From contig KI632513.1 in assembly GCA_000504425.1 (NCBI GenBank), forward strand, positions 3,641,974 to 3,705,973: DNA of 64,000 nt. Reading direction: 5' to 3'. The DNA comes from Rhodopseudomonas palustris JSC-3b (GTDB lineage: Bacteria > Pseudomonadota > Alphaproteobacteria > Rhizobiales > Xanthobacteraceae). Under the pieces are notes generated by a model that saw nothing but the letters and a program-made list of their open reading frames with translations, was not told the DNA's origin and did no database searches. This document shows positions 48,701 through 58,529 of this stretch, in pieces (positions within the stretch are counted from its first letter, which is position 1; each line of letters begins with the position of its first letter). The position numbers were made by a program, and so were the translations under genes.

Positions 48701-50854
48701 ATGGTAAGGGCAAGCGCGGCCGCTCCGGCCGCATCCAACAACCGTCGCCGGTTTGGTATTCCGACGCTGGGCGTTCGCGGCAGTTTGTTTACGGCGTTCG
48801 CCGTGATCGCCGGCATGGCCATGCTGATCAGCGTCGGCTCCGGCACCAGTCTGAGCAAGCTCGGCGCGGCGATGACCGAGCTGAGTGGCCGCGACATTCC
48901 CAAGCTGGCGGCCAGCCTGCAACTCACCACGCAGAGCGAGAGCCTGGCCAGCCAGGCGCCGATGCTGCTGGCCTCCAGTTCCGCCGAGGCGCTGCGCGAG
49001 CGTCAGCAGCGCATGCGGGACGCGCTCGAGGTCGCGACCCAGCGGCTGGCCGACATCACGCGGTTCGGCGCCGACCAGGCGGTGATCACCGCGATGACCG
49101 ACACGCTGAAAAACATCGAAGACACGATCCGCAGCCTCGGCGCCGCGGCGCAGGAGCGGCTTGATCTCGCCGCCAGCCACCGCAAGCTGTACGACGCGCT
49201 GCGTGGCGCTCAGGATGAGTTTTTGGCACTCGCCACGCCGGCGATGATGGATGCCCAGACCCGGATGTCGGCGGCGCTGGCCTCGACCAGTCTCAACGCC
49301 AGTGACGCCGCCGATGCCGGCCGCACCATTGAACTGCTCGGCAATGTGATTGCGCCCAGCAATCTGATCGTCTCGAATTTGATGGCCGCGCTGTCGGCGC
49401 GCGACATCGAGGTGCTGGCGGCGCTGGAAGCCAGCTTTACAGATGCCGACGCCACCGTGCGCAGCAGCCTGGAAGCGCTGCCGGCCGACGGCAGCACCGC
49501 CGCGTTGAAAGACGTCGCGCTGCGGCTGATCGCGCTGGGTGACGGCAAGAGCGGCATCTTCAAGATCCGCGAGAAGGAGCTCGACGCCATTGCTTATGGC
49601 GAGCTGATCCTGGATGAAACCCGCAAGCTCAATCTCGGGCTCGGCGTCAGCGTCAAACAACTGGTCGATAGCGTACGCGCCGACACCGAGCTGGCGGCGA
49701 AACAGGCACACCGGGAAATCGCGCTCGCCACCCAGGTGATGATCGGCCTCGGCGGTCTGATCCTGATCGGTTCGGCGTTGTTCGTGTGGCTCTATGTGGG
49801 CCGCAGCATCTTGCGCCGCATGCACAAGCTGCAGCGCGCGATGCAGGCGCTGTCGGCCGGGCAGCTCGACACCGCGATCGATCGCGGCGGGCGCCAGGAT
49901 GAACTCGCGGCGATGGCGGCGACGCTGGAAGTGTTCCGCGAAAACATGATGCACGCGCGCGAACTATCCGAAGCGCAGGAGCAGGACCGGATCGCCAAGG
50001 CCGAGCGCACCGCGCGCATTGAGGCGCGCATCGCCGAGTTCGAAGGCAAGGTGCGGGGTGCGCTCGAAAAACTGGAAGCATCCGCCAGCGCCATGCAGGA
50101 CACCGCGCAGGGCATGTCGGCGAGCGCCGATCGCTCCAACGCGCTGGTCAATACCGTGGCGAGTGCCGCCGAGCAGACGTCCGCCAATGTCCAGACCGTG
50201 GCAGTCAGCACCGAGCAGTTGAGTTCGTCGATCGCCGAGATCGGCCGTCAGGTGGTCAGCTCCGCCGCGATCGCCACCAAGGCCGTCAGCGAAGCCAGCG
50301 CCACCGATGCCACCATCCAGAGCCTTAATGACAATGCCGGCCGGATCAGCGCGGTGATCGATCTCATTCAGAGCATCGCCTCGCAGACCAATCTGCTGGC
50401 GCTGAACGCCACCATCGAGGCGGCGCGTGCCGGCGAAGCCGGGCGCGGCTTCGCCGTGGTGGCCGCCGAGGTCAAGGCGCTGGCGGAACAGACCGCCAAG
50501 GCCACCGACGAGATCCGCGTTCAGATCGCGGCGATGCAGGAGGTCACTGGATCGGCGGTCGGCGCGATCCGCAACATCGGTCAGACCATCGGCGCCATTA
50601 ACTCGGTCACCACCGCAATCACCGCTGCTGTCGAGCAGCAAAGCGCGGCTACCCAAGAGATGGCGCGCAACATCCAACACGCTGCCGGTGGCACCAGCCG
50701 GGTGTCCGGCAACATCGCCGGCGTCAGTGAGGCGTCCGCGCAGGCCGGCTCGGCGGCCGGCGAGGTGTTGGCGGCGTCCAGCTCGCTGCGCCGCGAGGCC
50801 GATATTCTACGCGGCGAAATCGACGATTTTCTCATCAATATCAGAGCGGCTTAA
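48701..50854 (+). CDS. Methyl-accepting chemotaxis protein
   Basis: This 717-residue receptor signals to CheA/CheW. It has TM1 near residues 28-50 ([20 protein letters not shown]), a long ~290-residue helical periplasmic sensor domain rich in Ala and Ser, TM2 near 346-368 ([20 protein letters not shown]), a HAMP domain ([20 protein letters not shown]) and the signalling hairpin with [20 protein letters not shown] and [20 protein letters not shown]. No C-terminal NWETF-type pentapeptide is present. GGGGAG precedes ATG 48701. It appears to be a single gene; the ligand cannot be inferred. Confidence 0.95.
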   Translation: MVRASAAAPAASNNRRRFGIPTLGVRGSLFTAFAVIAGMAMLISVGSGTSLSKLGAAMTELSGRDIPKLAASLQLTTQSESLASQAPMLLASSSAEALRERQQRMRDALEVATQRLADITRFGADQAVITAMTDTLKNIEDTIRSLGAAAQERLDLAASHRKLYDALRGAQDEFLALATPAMMDAQTRMSAALASTSLNASDAADAGRTIELLGNVIAPSNLIVSNLMAALSARDIEVLAALEASFTDADATVRSSLEALPADGSTAALKDVALRLIALGDGKSGIFKIREKELDAIAYGELILDETRKLNLGLGVSVKQLVDSVRADTELAAKQAHREIALATQVMIGLGGLILIGSALFVWLYVGRSILRRMHKLQRAMQALSAGQLDTAIDRGGRQDELAAMAATLEVFRENMMHARELSEAQEQDRIAKAERTARIEARIAEFEGKVRGALEKLEASASAMQDTAQGMSASADRSNALVNTVASAAEQTSANVQTVAVSTEQLSSSIAEIGRQVVSSAAIATKAVSEASATDATIQSLNDNAGRISAVIDLIQSIASQTNLLALNATIEAARAGEAGRGFAVVAAEVKALAEQTAKATDEIRVQIAAMQEVTGSAVGAIRNIGQTIGAINSVTTAITAAVEQQSAATQEMARNIQHAAGGTSRVSGNIAGVSEASAQAGSAAGEVLAASSSLRREADILRGEIDDFLINIRAA

Positions 50855-51022
50855 ACCGTTCGGCAGCCGCTCGGCCGTGCTGAGGCGTCCGCACAGCGGG
50901 CGCTTTCGCGCAAAATGCATGACGCCTATGCACTATCGTTCGTTCTCCGCCCGTTTTCGGCTTGGCCTACCAGCAGTGCTGCGGCTAAGGCGGAGCAAGA
51001 TCACTCTGTCCCGGTCGAGCCC

Positions 51023-52093
51023 ATGCCGTCAAAAGCCGACACGCCGCCCACCGATGCGCTGCATTATCCTTGGGAGAGCCATCCCGGCCCGGATCGCGTG
51101 GTCGAGGTGTTGCCGGGCGTGTTGTGGCTGCGGCTAAAGCTGCCGTTCCGGCTCAATCATGTGAATGTCTATCTGATCGCCGATGGCGACGGCTGGGCGC
51201 TGTTCGACACCGGATTCGGCAATGAAGCGACCATCGCGGCCTGGACGACACTGCTCGAGGGCGAGCTGTCCGGCGTGCAGCTCAGCCGGGTGATCGTCAG
51301 CCACGCCCATCCTGATCATCTCGGCCTGGCCGGCTGGCTGGTGGCGCGCTTCCAATGTCCGCTGCAGATGTCGCAGCTGGAATTTCTGCACGGCGTCTAT
51401 CACCAGCACCGCCGCACCGAGGAGCGGGTCGAGAATTCCCGGCTGTTCTTCCGCCGTCATGGCATGGACGAAGCCATGACTCTACAGCTGCTCGGTCGCG
51501 GCCACGACTATCTCAAAAAGACGGTGCCGATGCCGGCGGCCTATCAGCGTCTCAGCCATGGCGACCGCCTGATGATCGGCGAGCGCGAATTTCAGGTGAT
51601 GACCGGCGCCGGTCATTCGCTAGATCAGGTCATGCTGTATTGCGCGGCCGATAATTTCCTGCTGTCGGCCGATCAGGTGCTCAGCAAGATTTCGCCCAAT
51701 GTCAGCGTCTGGGCGCAGGAGCCGGATGAAGACGCGCTCGGCGCCTATCTGCATTCGCTGCGCATGATTGCGGCCGCGGTGCCGGATGATGCGCTGGTAC
51801 TACCCGGCCATGGCGTGCCGTTCTACGGATTGCAGGTGCGGATCGGGCAATTGGCCGCGCATCACGAGGAGCGCTGCGAAGTAATCGCCGAGGCTTGCAT
51901 CGCGACCGCGCGCACCGCCGCCGAGCTGGTGCCGATCGTGTTCAACAAGCACGTGCTGGATGCGCATCAGGCCGGCTTTGCGGCCGGTGAAGTAATCGCG
52001 CATGTAAACTATCTATTGGGGCAGGGGCGCTTGAAACAGATTGATCATCGCGCCGGAATTTGCGACGGACTCTTGCGCTTCAAGACTTCGTGA
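51023..52093 (+). CDS. MBL-fold metallohydrolase
   Basis: The 356-residue protein has a metallo-beta-lactamase fold: LNHVNVYLIADGDGWALFDTGF, the metal motif SHAHPDHLGLAGWL (HxHxDH), TGAGHSLDQVMLYC with the third histidine, LSADQVL and VLPGHGVPFYGL. A C-terminal helical extension with a winged-helix look (residues ~275-350) is typical of the glyoxalase II/hydrolase-like subgroup. Substrate unknown; thioesters or related compounds are possible. ATG 51023 is chosen; the frame is open to 50915 without good support. It precedes hemA in the same direction, with the FixK-type box between. Confidence 0.87.
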   Translation: MPSKADTPPTDALHYPWESHPGPDRVVEVLPGVLWLRLKLPFRLNHVNVYLIADGDGWALFDTGFGNEATIAAWTTLLEGELSGVQLSRVIVSHAHPDHLGLAGWLVARFQCPLQMSQLEFLHGVYHQHRRTEERVENSRLFFRRHGMDEAMTLQLLGRGHDYLKKTVPMPAAYQRLSHGDRLMIGEREFQVMTGAGHSLDQVMLYCAADNFLLSADQVLSKISPNVSVWAQEPDEDALGAYLHSLRMIAAAVPDDALVLPGHGVPFYGLQVRIGQLAAHHEERCEVIAEACIATARTAAELVPIVFNKHVLDAHQAGFAAGEVIAHVNYLLGQGRLKQIDHRAGICDGLLRFKTS

Positions 52094-52128
52094 ACACTTC
52101 AACTGCCTTGATTCACTTCGCTTTCGCA

Positions 52129-52142
52129 TTGATCTTGGTCAA
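52129..52142 (+). promoter_or_regulatory. FNR/FixK-type box upstream of hemA
   Basis: TTGATCTTGGTCAA is a TTGAT-N4-GTCAA match to the FNR/FixK consensus (one mismatch from TTGAT-N4-ATCAA). It lies about 140 bases before the hemA ATG and suggests induction of tetrapyrrole synthesis at low oxygen. Confidence 0.78.
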
Positions 52143-52283
52143 GTTTTTGCCGACCTCCGTAATAGCCCGTCGGTCAAAATACTCAGAGCGAAGGGATGAA
52201 TTCGGCTCGACATCAATTGTCGAAGCGCTCTAATTAGGCACGCGCCATCTGACGCGCATTTCCCCGCTAGCAGGTTCTTCGTG

Positions 52284-53513
52284 ATGGATTACACCAAGTT
52301 CTTCGCAGACGCGCTTGACCGTTTGCATGCTGAGCGCCGCTATCGCGTTTTTGCCGATCTGGAACGCGTCGCGGGCCGGTTCCCCCACGCCACCTGGCAC
52401 TCCCCGAGCGGCGAACGCGACGTCGTGATCTGGTGCTCAAATGATTATCTCGGCATGGGCCAGCACCCCAAGGTGGTCGGCGCGATGGTCGAAACCGCGA
52501 CCCGGCTCGGCACCGGCGCCGGTGGCACCCGCAACATCGCCGGCACGCACCATCCGCTGGTGATGCTCGAGAAGGAACTGGCAGATCTGCACGGCAAGGA
52601 AGCCGCGCTGCTGTTCACCTCGGGCTACGTTTCGAACCAGACCGGCATTTCGACGCTCGCCAAGCTGATCCCGAATTGCCTGATCCTGTCGGACGCGCTC
52701 AACCACAATTCGATGATCGAAGGCATCCGCCAGTCGGGCTGCGAACGCATCGTCTGGCGCCACAACGACACCGCGCATCTCGAAGAGTTGCTGCGCGCCG
52801 TTGAGCCGGGCCGTCCGGTGCTGATCGCGTTCGAAAGCCTGTATTCGATGGACGGCGACGTCGCGCCGATGGCGAAGATCTGCGATCTCGCCGAAAAATA
52901 TGGCGCGATGACCTATTGCGACGAAGTGCATGCGGTCGGCATGTACGGTGCGCGCGGCGCCGGCGTTGCCGAGCGTGACGGCGTGATGCACCGCATCGAC
53001 ATCATCGAAGCGACGCTGGCCAAGGCGTTTGGCTGCCTCGGCGGCTACATCTCCGGCAAGAAGGACGTGATCGACGCCGTGCGCTCCTATGCGCCGGGAT
53101 TCATCTTCACGACCGCGCTGCCGCCGCCGATCTGCGCCGCCGCGACCGCCGCGATCCGCCACCTCAAGACCTCGACCTGGGAGCGTGAACGCCACCAGGA
53201 TCGCGCCGCCCGCCTCAAGGCTGTGCTCAACACCGCCGGCCTGCCGGTGATGCCGACCGACACCCACATCGTTCCGGTGTTCGTGGGCGATGCCGAGCGC
53301 TGCAAGAAGGCCAGCGATCTCTTGCTGGAAAAGCACGGCATCTACATCCAGCCGATCAACTATCCGACCGTTGCCAAGGGTAAGGAGCGGCTGCGCATCA
53401 CCCCGTCGCCGTATCATGACGACGATCTGATGGACCGCCTGGCCGAAGCGCTGGTCGACGTCTGGGAGACGCTGGAACTGCCGCTCGGCGCCAAGCCGCT
53501 CGCTGCGGAATAA
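52284..53513 (+). CDS. hemA: 5-Aminolevulinate synthase (Shemin pathway)
   Basis: HemA condenses glycine and succinyl-CoA to 5-aminolevulinate, the first step of heme and bacteriochlorophyll synthesis. The 409-residue PLP enzyme has [43 protein letters not shown] and the Schiff-base lysine K247 in [12 protein letters not shown]. The glycine-rich IAGTHH and the length match alphaproteobacterial ALAS. ATG 52284 is taken over the adjoining GTG 52281. A FixK-type box upstream implies oxygen control. A clean terminator follows, so it is monocistronic. hemH at 30258 completes the heme branch within this window. Confidence 0.97.
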   Translation: MDYTKFFADALDRLHAERRYRVFADLERVAGRFPHATWHSPSGERDVVIWCSNDYLGMGQHPKVVGAMVETATRLGTGAGGTRNIAGTHHPLVMLEKELADLHGKEAALLFTSGYVSNQTGISTLAKLIPNCLILSDALNHNSMIEGIRQSGCERIVWRHNDTAHLEELLRAVEPGRPVLIAFESLYSMDGDVAPMAKICDLAEKYGAMTYCDEVHAVGMYGARGAGVAERDGVMHRIDIIEATLAKAFGCLGGYISGKKDVIDAVRSYAPGFIFTTALPPPICAAATAAIRHLKTSTWERERHQDRAARLKAVLNTAGLPVMPTDTHIVPVFVGDAERCKKASDLLLEKHGIYIQPINYPTVAKGKERLRITPSPYHDDDLMDRLAEALVDVWETLELPLGAKPLAAE

Positions 53514-53540
53514 GTTCAACCGATCGTCGGTTTGAGATCA

Positions 53541-53571
53541 GGGCGCCGGGGCTTCTCCGGCGCCCTTTTTG
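53541..53571 (+). terminator. Rho-independent terminator of hemA
   Basis: GGGCGCCGGGGC and its mate TCCGGCGCCC form a hairpin followed by TTTTTG, 28 bases after the hemA stop. Confidence 0.92.
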
Positions 53572-53799
53572 TTGGCTTTTGCCTTCGGCGCGTCAGCGCT
53601 TCGATGGCCCCCCGCCGCGAGGGGCGGGGTGATCGCGCCTGTTGTGCGGTGCCGCGCCATCGCAGGCGCTCGGCATCGGCGGCATCCTGGAAAATCCATC
53701 CCGGAAAATCTCTGTCGCCTGGCGCGGTGCAAGCCGCTATTTTTCGCGGCAGATCGGCTCGCCTAACTCCGCACCGCCGATCGCCGGGAGCGAACGACG

Positions 53800-56700
53800 A
53801 TGCTGAATGATTGGGCCGTGATCGCAGCCGCGTTCGGCTATATCGTGTTCCTGTTCCTGGTGGCGAGCTATGGCGACCGGCTGTCGCAACAGCAGCGCCA
53901 GCGGTTCGGCACCCTGATCTACCCGCTGTCGCTGGCGATCTATTGCACCTCCTGGACGTTTTTCGGCTCGGTCGGCTCGGCGACCCGTTCCGGCTATGAT
54001 TTTCTGGCGATCTATATCGGCCCGCTGGTGATGCTGGCGTTCGGCACGCCGCTGCTGCGCCGGGTGATCTCGCTCGCCAAGTCGCAAAACATCACCTCGA
54101 TCGCCGATTTCATCGCGGCGCGTTATGGCAAGAGCCAGGCGGTCGCCGCCACCGTGGCGCTGATCGCGCTGATCGGCTCGGTGCCCTACATCGCGTTGCA
54201 GCTGAAAGCGGTGTCGTCCTCGCTGCAGACCATCCTGGGCGAGGATCAGGTGATTTCCGCGGTCCCGCTGGTCAACGACATGGCGCTGGCGGTTGCGGTG
54301 GCGATGGCGGTGTTCGCGGTGCTGTTCGGCACGCGCCAGACCAGCGCCACTGAACATCAGCACGGCCTGATGCTGGCGGTCGCCACCGAGTCGATCGTCA
54401 AGCTGGTGGCGTTCCTCGCTGCCGGCGTGTTCGTCACCTTCTGGATGTTCTCGCCCAGCGATCTGATCGAGCGGGTGATGACAACCCCCGAAGCGGTCCG
54501 CAGCCTCGAACAGCCGGCATTCGGCAGCAACTTCTTCACGATGGCGCTGCTGTCGTTCTTCGCCATCATGCTGCTGCCGCGCCAGTTCCACGTCAGCGTG
54601 GTGGAGAATTCGAGCGATGAGGAAGTCAGCCGCGCCCGCTGGCTGTTTCCGCTCTATCTGATCGCCATCAACCTGTTCGTACTGCCGATCGCGCTCGCGG
54701 GGCTGGTGACCTTTCCGATCGGCGTGGTCGAGTCGGACATGTTTGTGCTGGCGCTGCCGCTTGCCGCCAAGACCGCGTGGCTGAGCGTGGTGGTGTTCAT
54801 CGGCGGGCTGTCGGCAGCGACCGCGATGGTGATCGTCGAATGCGTGGCGCTGGCGGTGATGGTGTCCAACGATCTGGTGATGCCGCTGGTGCTGAAGCGC
54901 GGGACCTCGCCGCAGGGCGCCGAGCGTGACTATGGCGGCTTTCTGCTCGCGGTGCGCCGGATCGCGATCTTCGTGATCCTGGCGATGGCCTATCTGTATT
55001 TCCGCGAACTTGGCTCGGCGCAGCTGGCCGCGATCGGGCTGTTGTCGTTCGCGGCGATCGCGCAGTTTGCCCCGGCATTTTTCGGCGGGCTGGTGTGGCG
55101 CCGCGCCACCGCGCTCGGTGCGATCGGCGGCATGGTGGTCGGCTTTGCGGTCTGGGCCTACACGCTGTTCATCCCGAGTTTTCTGGAAGGCACCACCGCG
55201 GGCACGCTGATGCTGCAGCATGGCCCTTTCGGCATCGAGATGCTGCGGCCGCGCGCATTGTTCGGCACCGATCTGCCGCCGCTGCTGCACGGCGTGTTGT
55301 GGAGCCTGTCGCTCAATCTGCTGGTCTATGTGCTGCTGTCGCTGCTGCGCAGCCCAAGCTCGATCGAGCGGCTGCAGTCGGAAGTGTTCGTGCCGGCGCA
55401 GCTGGCGCCGATCGCGCCGCCGTTCCGCCGCTGGCGCGGCACCGTCACCGTGCAGGATATTTTGGGCGCGGTGTCGCAATATCTCGGGCCCGAGCGCGCC
55501 GGCGATGCGATCCGCAGTTTCGCGGCCGGGCGCCGTGCTACCATCGAGCCGTCAGCGCCGGCCGATTTCGAGCTGCTGCAACACGCCGAACATCTGATCG
55601 CGTCGTCGATCGGTTCGGCGTCGTCGCGCCTCGTGCTGTCGCAATTGCTGCGCAAGCGGACCGTGTCGGCCGAGGCCGCGCTCAAGCTGCTCGACGATTC
55701 CCACGCCGCGCTGCATTTCAACCGCGAGATCCTGCAAAACGCGCTCAATCACGTTCGCCAGGGCATCGCCGTATTCAATCCCAATCTGCAGCTGATCTGC
55801 TCCAACCGGCAGTTCGGCGACATCCTCGGCCTGCCGGCGCATATCGTGCAGATCGGCGTGCCGCTGATCGAGATTCTCGATTACCTCGCGTTGAGTGCAC
55901 CCGCGGTCGGCGATGTCGAGGCGCAGACCCGGCTGCGGCTTGCCGCCTACACCACCGAAGGCGCGCCGTTCATCGAGCGCATTCCCGACCGGCATCTGGT
56001 GATCGAAGTGCGCGCCAACCGCATGCCGGATGGCGGGCTGGTGATTACTTTCTCCGACGTCACCCCGAGCTTCGAGGCCGCCGAGGCGTTGGAACGCGCC
56101 AACGCTACGCTGGAAAAGCGGGTGCGCGACCGCACCGAGGAGTTGATGCGGCTGAACTCCGCGCTGGCGCTGGCCAAGAGCACCGCGGAAGAAGCCAACA
56201 TCTCCAAAACCCGCTTCCTGGCTGCGGCCAGCCACGACATTCTGCAGCCGCTCAATGCGGCGCGGCTCTATGTCACCAGCCTGGTCGAGCGGCAGCGGCA
56301 CGGCGAAGACGCCAAGCTGATCGAGAATATCGACGAGTCGCTGGAGGCGATCGAAGAGATCATCGGCGCCTTGCTCGATATCTCGCGGCTCGATGCCGGC
56401 GCGATGACGCCGTCGTTGTCCAATTTCGTGATCGGCGATCTGATGCGCTCGCTGGAAATCGAGTTCGCGCCGATCGCGCGCGCCAAGGGCCTCAAACTGA
56501 GCTTCGTGCCCTGCCTGCTGCCGGTGGAGTCCGACCGGCTGCTGCTGCGCCGGCTGCTGCAAAACCTGATCTCGAACGCCATCAAATACACGCCGCAGGG
56601 CAAGGTGCTGGTCGGTTGCCGGCGGCGCGGCCAGTCGTTGCAGATCGGCGTCTATGACACCGGCGTCGGCATTCCGGTGCTGAAGCGCGCCGAGATTTTC

Positions 56701-57306
56701 AAAGAGTTTCACCGGCTGGAGCAGGGCGCGCGCATCGCTCGCGGCCTCGGTCTTGGATTGTCGATCGTGGAGCGGCTGGCGCGGGTGCTCGATCACGGCA
56801 TTGCGCTCGATGCCACCCGCAGCGGCGGTTCGGTGTTTTCGGTGACGCTGCGGGTTGCCAATCAGGTCAACCACACCACCGCGGTCACCAGCGCCACGCC
56901 GCTGTCGCGCGCTTCAATGAGCGGCATTTTGGTGGTGTGTATCGAAAATGATCCGTCGATTCTCGACGGCATGAAAACGCTGCTGACCACCTGGGGCGCC
57001 AATGTGATTGCGGCCACCGATCCGGAGGCGGCGATCAAGGAGATCGAGCAGGCCGATCAGCCGATCACTGGCCTCTTGGTCGATTACCATCTCGACCGCG
57101 GCAACGGCATCGCCGCGATCCGCACCGTCCGGCAGCGTTATGGCGCCGATATTCCGGCGATTCTGATCACGGCCGACCGCAGCCCGCGGGTGCGGGCCGC
57201 CGCGCGGGAAGACGATATTGCGGTGCTGAACAAGCCGGTGAAGGCGGCATCGCTGCGCGCCTTGCTCGGCCAATGGCGCGCCCGGCAAAACGTCGCGGCG
57301 GAATAG
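53800..57306 (+). CDS. SLC5-transporter-fused hybrid sensor histidine kinase (CrbS/MxtR-like)
   Basis: The 1168-residue protein joins a sodium/solute-symporter-like domain of about 13 helices (residues ~1-500; e.g. FGSVGSATRSGYDFLAIYIG, ITSIADFIAARYGKSQ) to a kinase. Then come a linker, a PAS domain (~645-765), a short coiled coil, a HisKA box with H812 (AASHDILQPLNAARL), an ATPase domain (LISNAIKYTPQG; YDTGVGIP; GLGLGLSIVERLAR) and a receiver with D1095 (LLVDYHLD). Kinases of this architecture (CrbS, MxtR, ActJ) control acetate and related carbon use with a LuxR-type partner. Such a regulator is convergent at 57539. The match is by architecture only. GGGAG precedes ATG 53800. Confidence 0.93.
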   Translation: MLNDWAVIAAAFGYIVFLFLVASYGDRLSQQQRQRFGTLIYPLSLAIYCTSWTFFGSVGSATRSGYDFLAIYIGPLVMLAFGTPLLRRVISLAKSQNITSIADFIAARYGKSQAVAATVALIALIGSVPYIALQLKAVSSSLQTILGEDQVISAVPLVNDMALAVAVAMAVFAVLFGTRQTSATEHQHGLMLAVATESIVKLVAFLAAGVFVTFWMFSPSDLIERVMTTPEAVRSLEQPAFGSNFFTMALLSFFAIMLLPRQFHVSVVENSSDEEVSRARWLFPLYLIAINLFVLPIALAGLVTFPIGVVESDMFVLALPLAAKTAWLSVVVFIGGLSAATAMVIVECVALAVMVSNDLVMPLVLKRGTSPQGAERDYGGFLLAVRRIAIFVILAMAYLYFRELGSAQLAAIGLLSFAAIAQFAPAFFGGLVWRRATALGAIGGMVVGFAVWAYTLFIPSFLEGTTAGTLMLQHGPFGIEMLRPRALFGTDLPPLLHGVLWSLSLNLLVYVLLSLLRSPSSIERLQSEVFVPAQLAPIAPPFRRWRGTVTVQDILGAVSQYLGPERAGDAIRSFAAGRRATIEPSAPADFELLQHAEHLIASSIGSASSRLVLSQLLRKRTVSAEAALKLLDDSHAALHFNREILQNALNHVRQGIAVFNPNLQLICSNRQFGDILGLPAHIVQIGVPLIEILDYLALSAPAVGDVEAQTRLRLAAYTTEGAPFIERIPDRHLVIEVRANRMPDGGLVITFSDVTPSFEAAEALERANATLEKRVRDRTEELMRLNSALALAKSTAEEANISKTRFLAAASHDILQPLNAARLYVTSLVERQRHGEDAKLIENIDESLEAIEEIIGALLDISRLDAGAMTPSLSNFVIGDLMRSLEIEFAPIARAKGLKLSFVPCLLPVESDRLLLRRLLQNLISNAIKYTPQGKVLVGCRRRGQSLQIGVYDTGVGIPVLKRAEIFKEFHRLEQGARIARGLGLGLSIVERLARVLDHGIALDATRSGGSVFSVTLRVANQVNHTTAVTSATPLSRASMSGILVVCIENDPSILDGMKTLLTTWGANVIAATDPEAAIKEIEQADQPITGLLVDYHLDRGNGIAAIRTVRQRYGADIPAILITADRSPRVRAAAREDDIAVLNKPVKAASLRALLGQWRARQNVAAE

Positions 57307-57377
57307 GACGGTGCGGCGGAATACGAATGAGCGTCGCCGTCCTTGCGAGCGGCGTTGCCATCAAGCCGCCTGCCCCT

Positions 57378-57463
57378 GTCATTGCGAGCGCAGCGAAGCA
57401 ATCCAGGAATGCCGAGCATGGCGTCCCTGGATTGGTTCGGCGCTGTGCGCCTCGCAATGACGA
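57378..57463. repeat. Dispersed palindromic repeat R4 (long inverted repeat)
   Basis: GTCATTGCGAGCGCAGCGAA and CAATCCAGG on the left are mirrored by CCTGGATTG and GCGCCTCGCAATGAC on the right, with a spacer of about 20 bases. Partial extra copies of the end (GCCTCGCAATGA) follow to about 57492. It lies between the convergent kinase and regulator genes. Confidence 0.85.
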
Positions 57464-57538
57464 GAGAAGAAGCAGCTGCGCCTCGCAATGAAGGGGGCGA
57501 GGCGGCCGATTGTCGGATCGCGGCGGGGGAAGTCGCCG

Positions 57539-58210
57539 TTACTGCGGGGCGTCCGGGCGCCACTGACCCGCGGAAATCTTGGCGGCGGCGATCACGGCCT
57601 GGGTGCGGCTTTCGACGCCGAGCTTTTGCAGGATCGCCGAGACATGCGCCTTGATGGTGGCTTCCGACACGCCGAGCTCGTAGGCGATCTGCTTGTTGAG
57701 CAGTCCCTCGGACAGCATCATCAGCACCCGCACCTGCTGCGGAGTGAGCGTGATCAGCCGGTCGCGCAGCTTGGTCATTTCCGGATCGGCGGCGGCATTG
57801 AGGTCAATGTCCGACGGGATCCAGACGTCGCCATCCAGCACCTTCTGGATGGCGTCGCGCAGCGTATCAACGCCATAGCGCTTCGGCACGAAGCCGGAGG
57901 CGCCGAAATCCAGCGAGCGGCGGATAGTGCCGACGTCATCGCTGGCGGACACGATTACCACCGGAATCGCCGGATACTGGGCTCGCAGGTAAATTAGTCC
58001 CGAAAAGCCACTGATACCGGGCATCGACAGGTCGAGCAGGACCAGATCGACGTCTGACTCCCGCTCCAGCATGCCGGTGAGCTCCTCGAAGGTGCCGGCC
58101 TCGCCGATTTTGGCGGAGGGCACGACACTCGCGACGGCATGGCGCAGGGCATCGCGAAACAGCGGATGATCATCAGCAATGATGAGATGCGTACTTGGAT
58201 TGGGGGTCAT
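57539..58210 (-). CDS. LuxR/NarL-type response regulator (CrbR/ErdR-like)
   Basis: The 223-residue regulator has a receiver domain (acidic IIADDHPLF, phospho-acceptor in LVLLDLSMPG, lysine in FVPKRYG) and a LuxR-type helix-turn-helix (LTPQQVRVLMMLSEGLLNKQ, IAYELGVSEATIKAHVSAIL, LQKLGVESRTQAVI). It lies tail-to-tail with the SLC5-fused kinase and diverges from the MFS transporter. In acetate-responsive systems the cognate regulator has this form. Pairing with the adjacent kinase and control of the divergent transporter are inferences from position. Confidence 0.92.
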   Translation of the reverse strand: MTPNPSTHLIIADDHPLFRDALRHAVASVVPSAKIGEAGTFEELTGMLERESDVDLVLLDLSMPGISGFSGLIYLRAQYPAIPVVIVSASDDVGTIRRSLDFGASGFVPKRYGVDTLRDAIQKVLDGDVWIPSDIDLNAAADPEMTKLRDRLITLTPQQVRVLMMLSEGLLNKQIAYELGVSEATIKAHVSAILQKLGVESRTQAVIAAAKISAGQWRPDAPQ

Positions 58211-58529
58211 CTAAATCTGATGGGGGTTGGCAGAGGGCCCGGGCCTTGCGTTCATCGCAGGGGGCATTTCAGTAATTTTCGCCTGACCGTCAACGTCTGG
58301 CAAGCAAACAATTCAAGGCAGATCAATCAGTTTGCTCCAAAAACGCCCAATCTCGCGAGAGTTGTCGCAGGTCATTGCAACCAGAAGATGTGCTATTGGC
58401 GCCAAAAGTCGTATTGGGCGAGGTATCGTGACGATGTTACCTTGATGCCAAGCGCTGCGAAGTCAGCCGTTTAAGAATGGCAAAAGCGACGGCGTTTTTG
58501 ATTATTTTCTTATGGGGAGGTGTTCCAAG
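58211..58529. other. 319-bp divergent promoter region between regulator and MFS gene
   Basis: No gene is seen. The AT content rises toward 58500. The region should hold the promoters of the response regulator and the transporter, and a binding site for the regulator is plausible. CTCGCGAG at 58352-58359 is a short palindrome, but no known operator was recognised. Confidence 0.6.

Noticed and set aside
53737-55479. 580-codon open frame opposite the hybrid kinase
   Set aside because: His/Gln/Arg-rich shadow of the membrane domain; no independent support.
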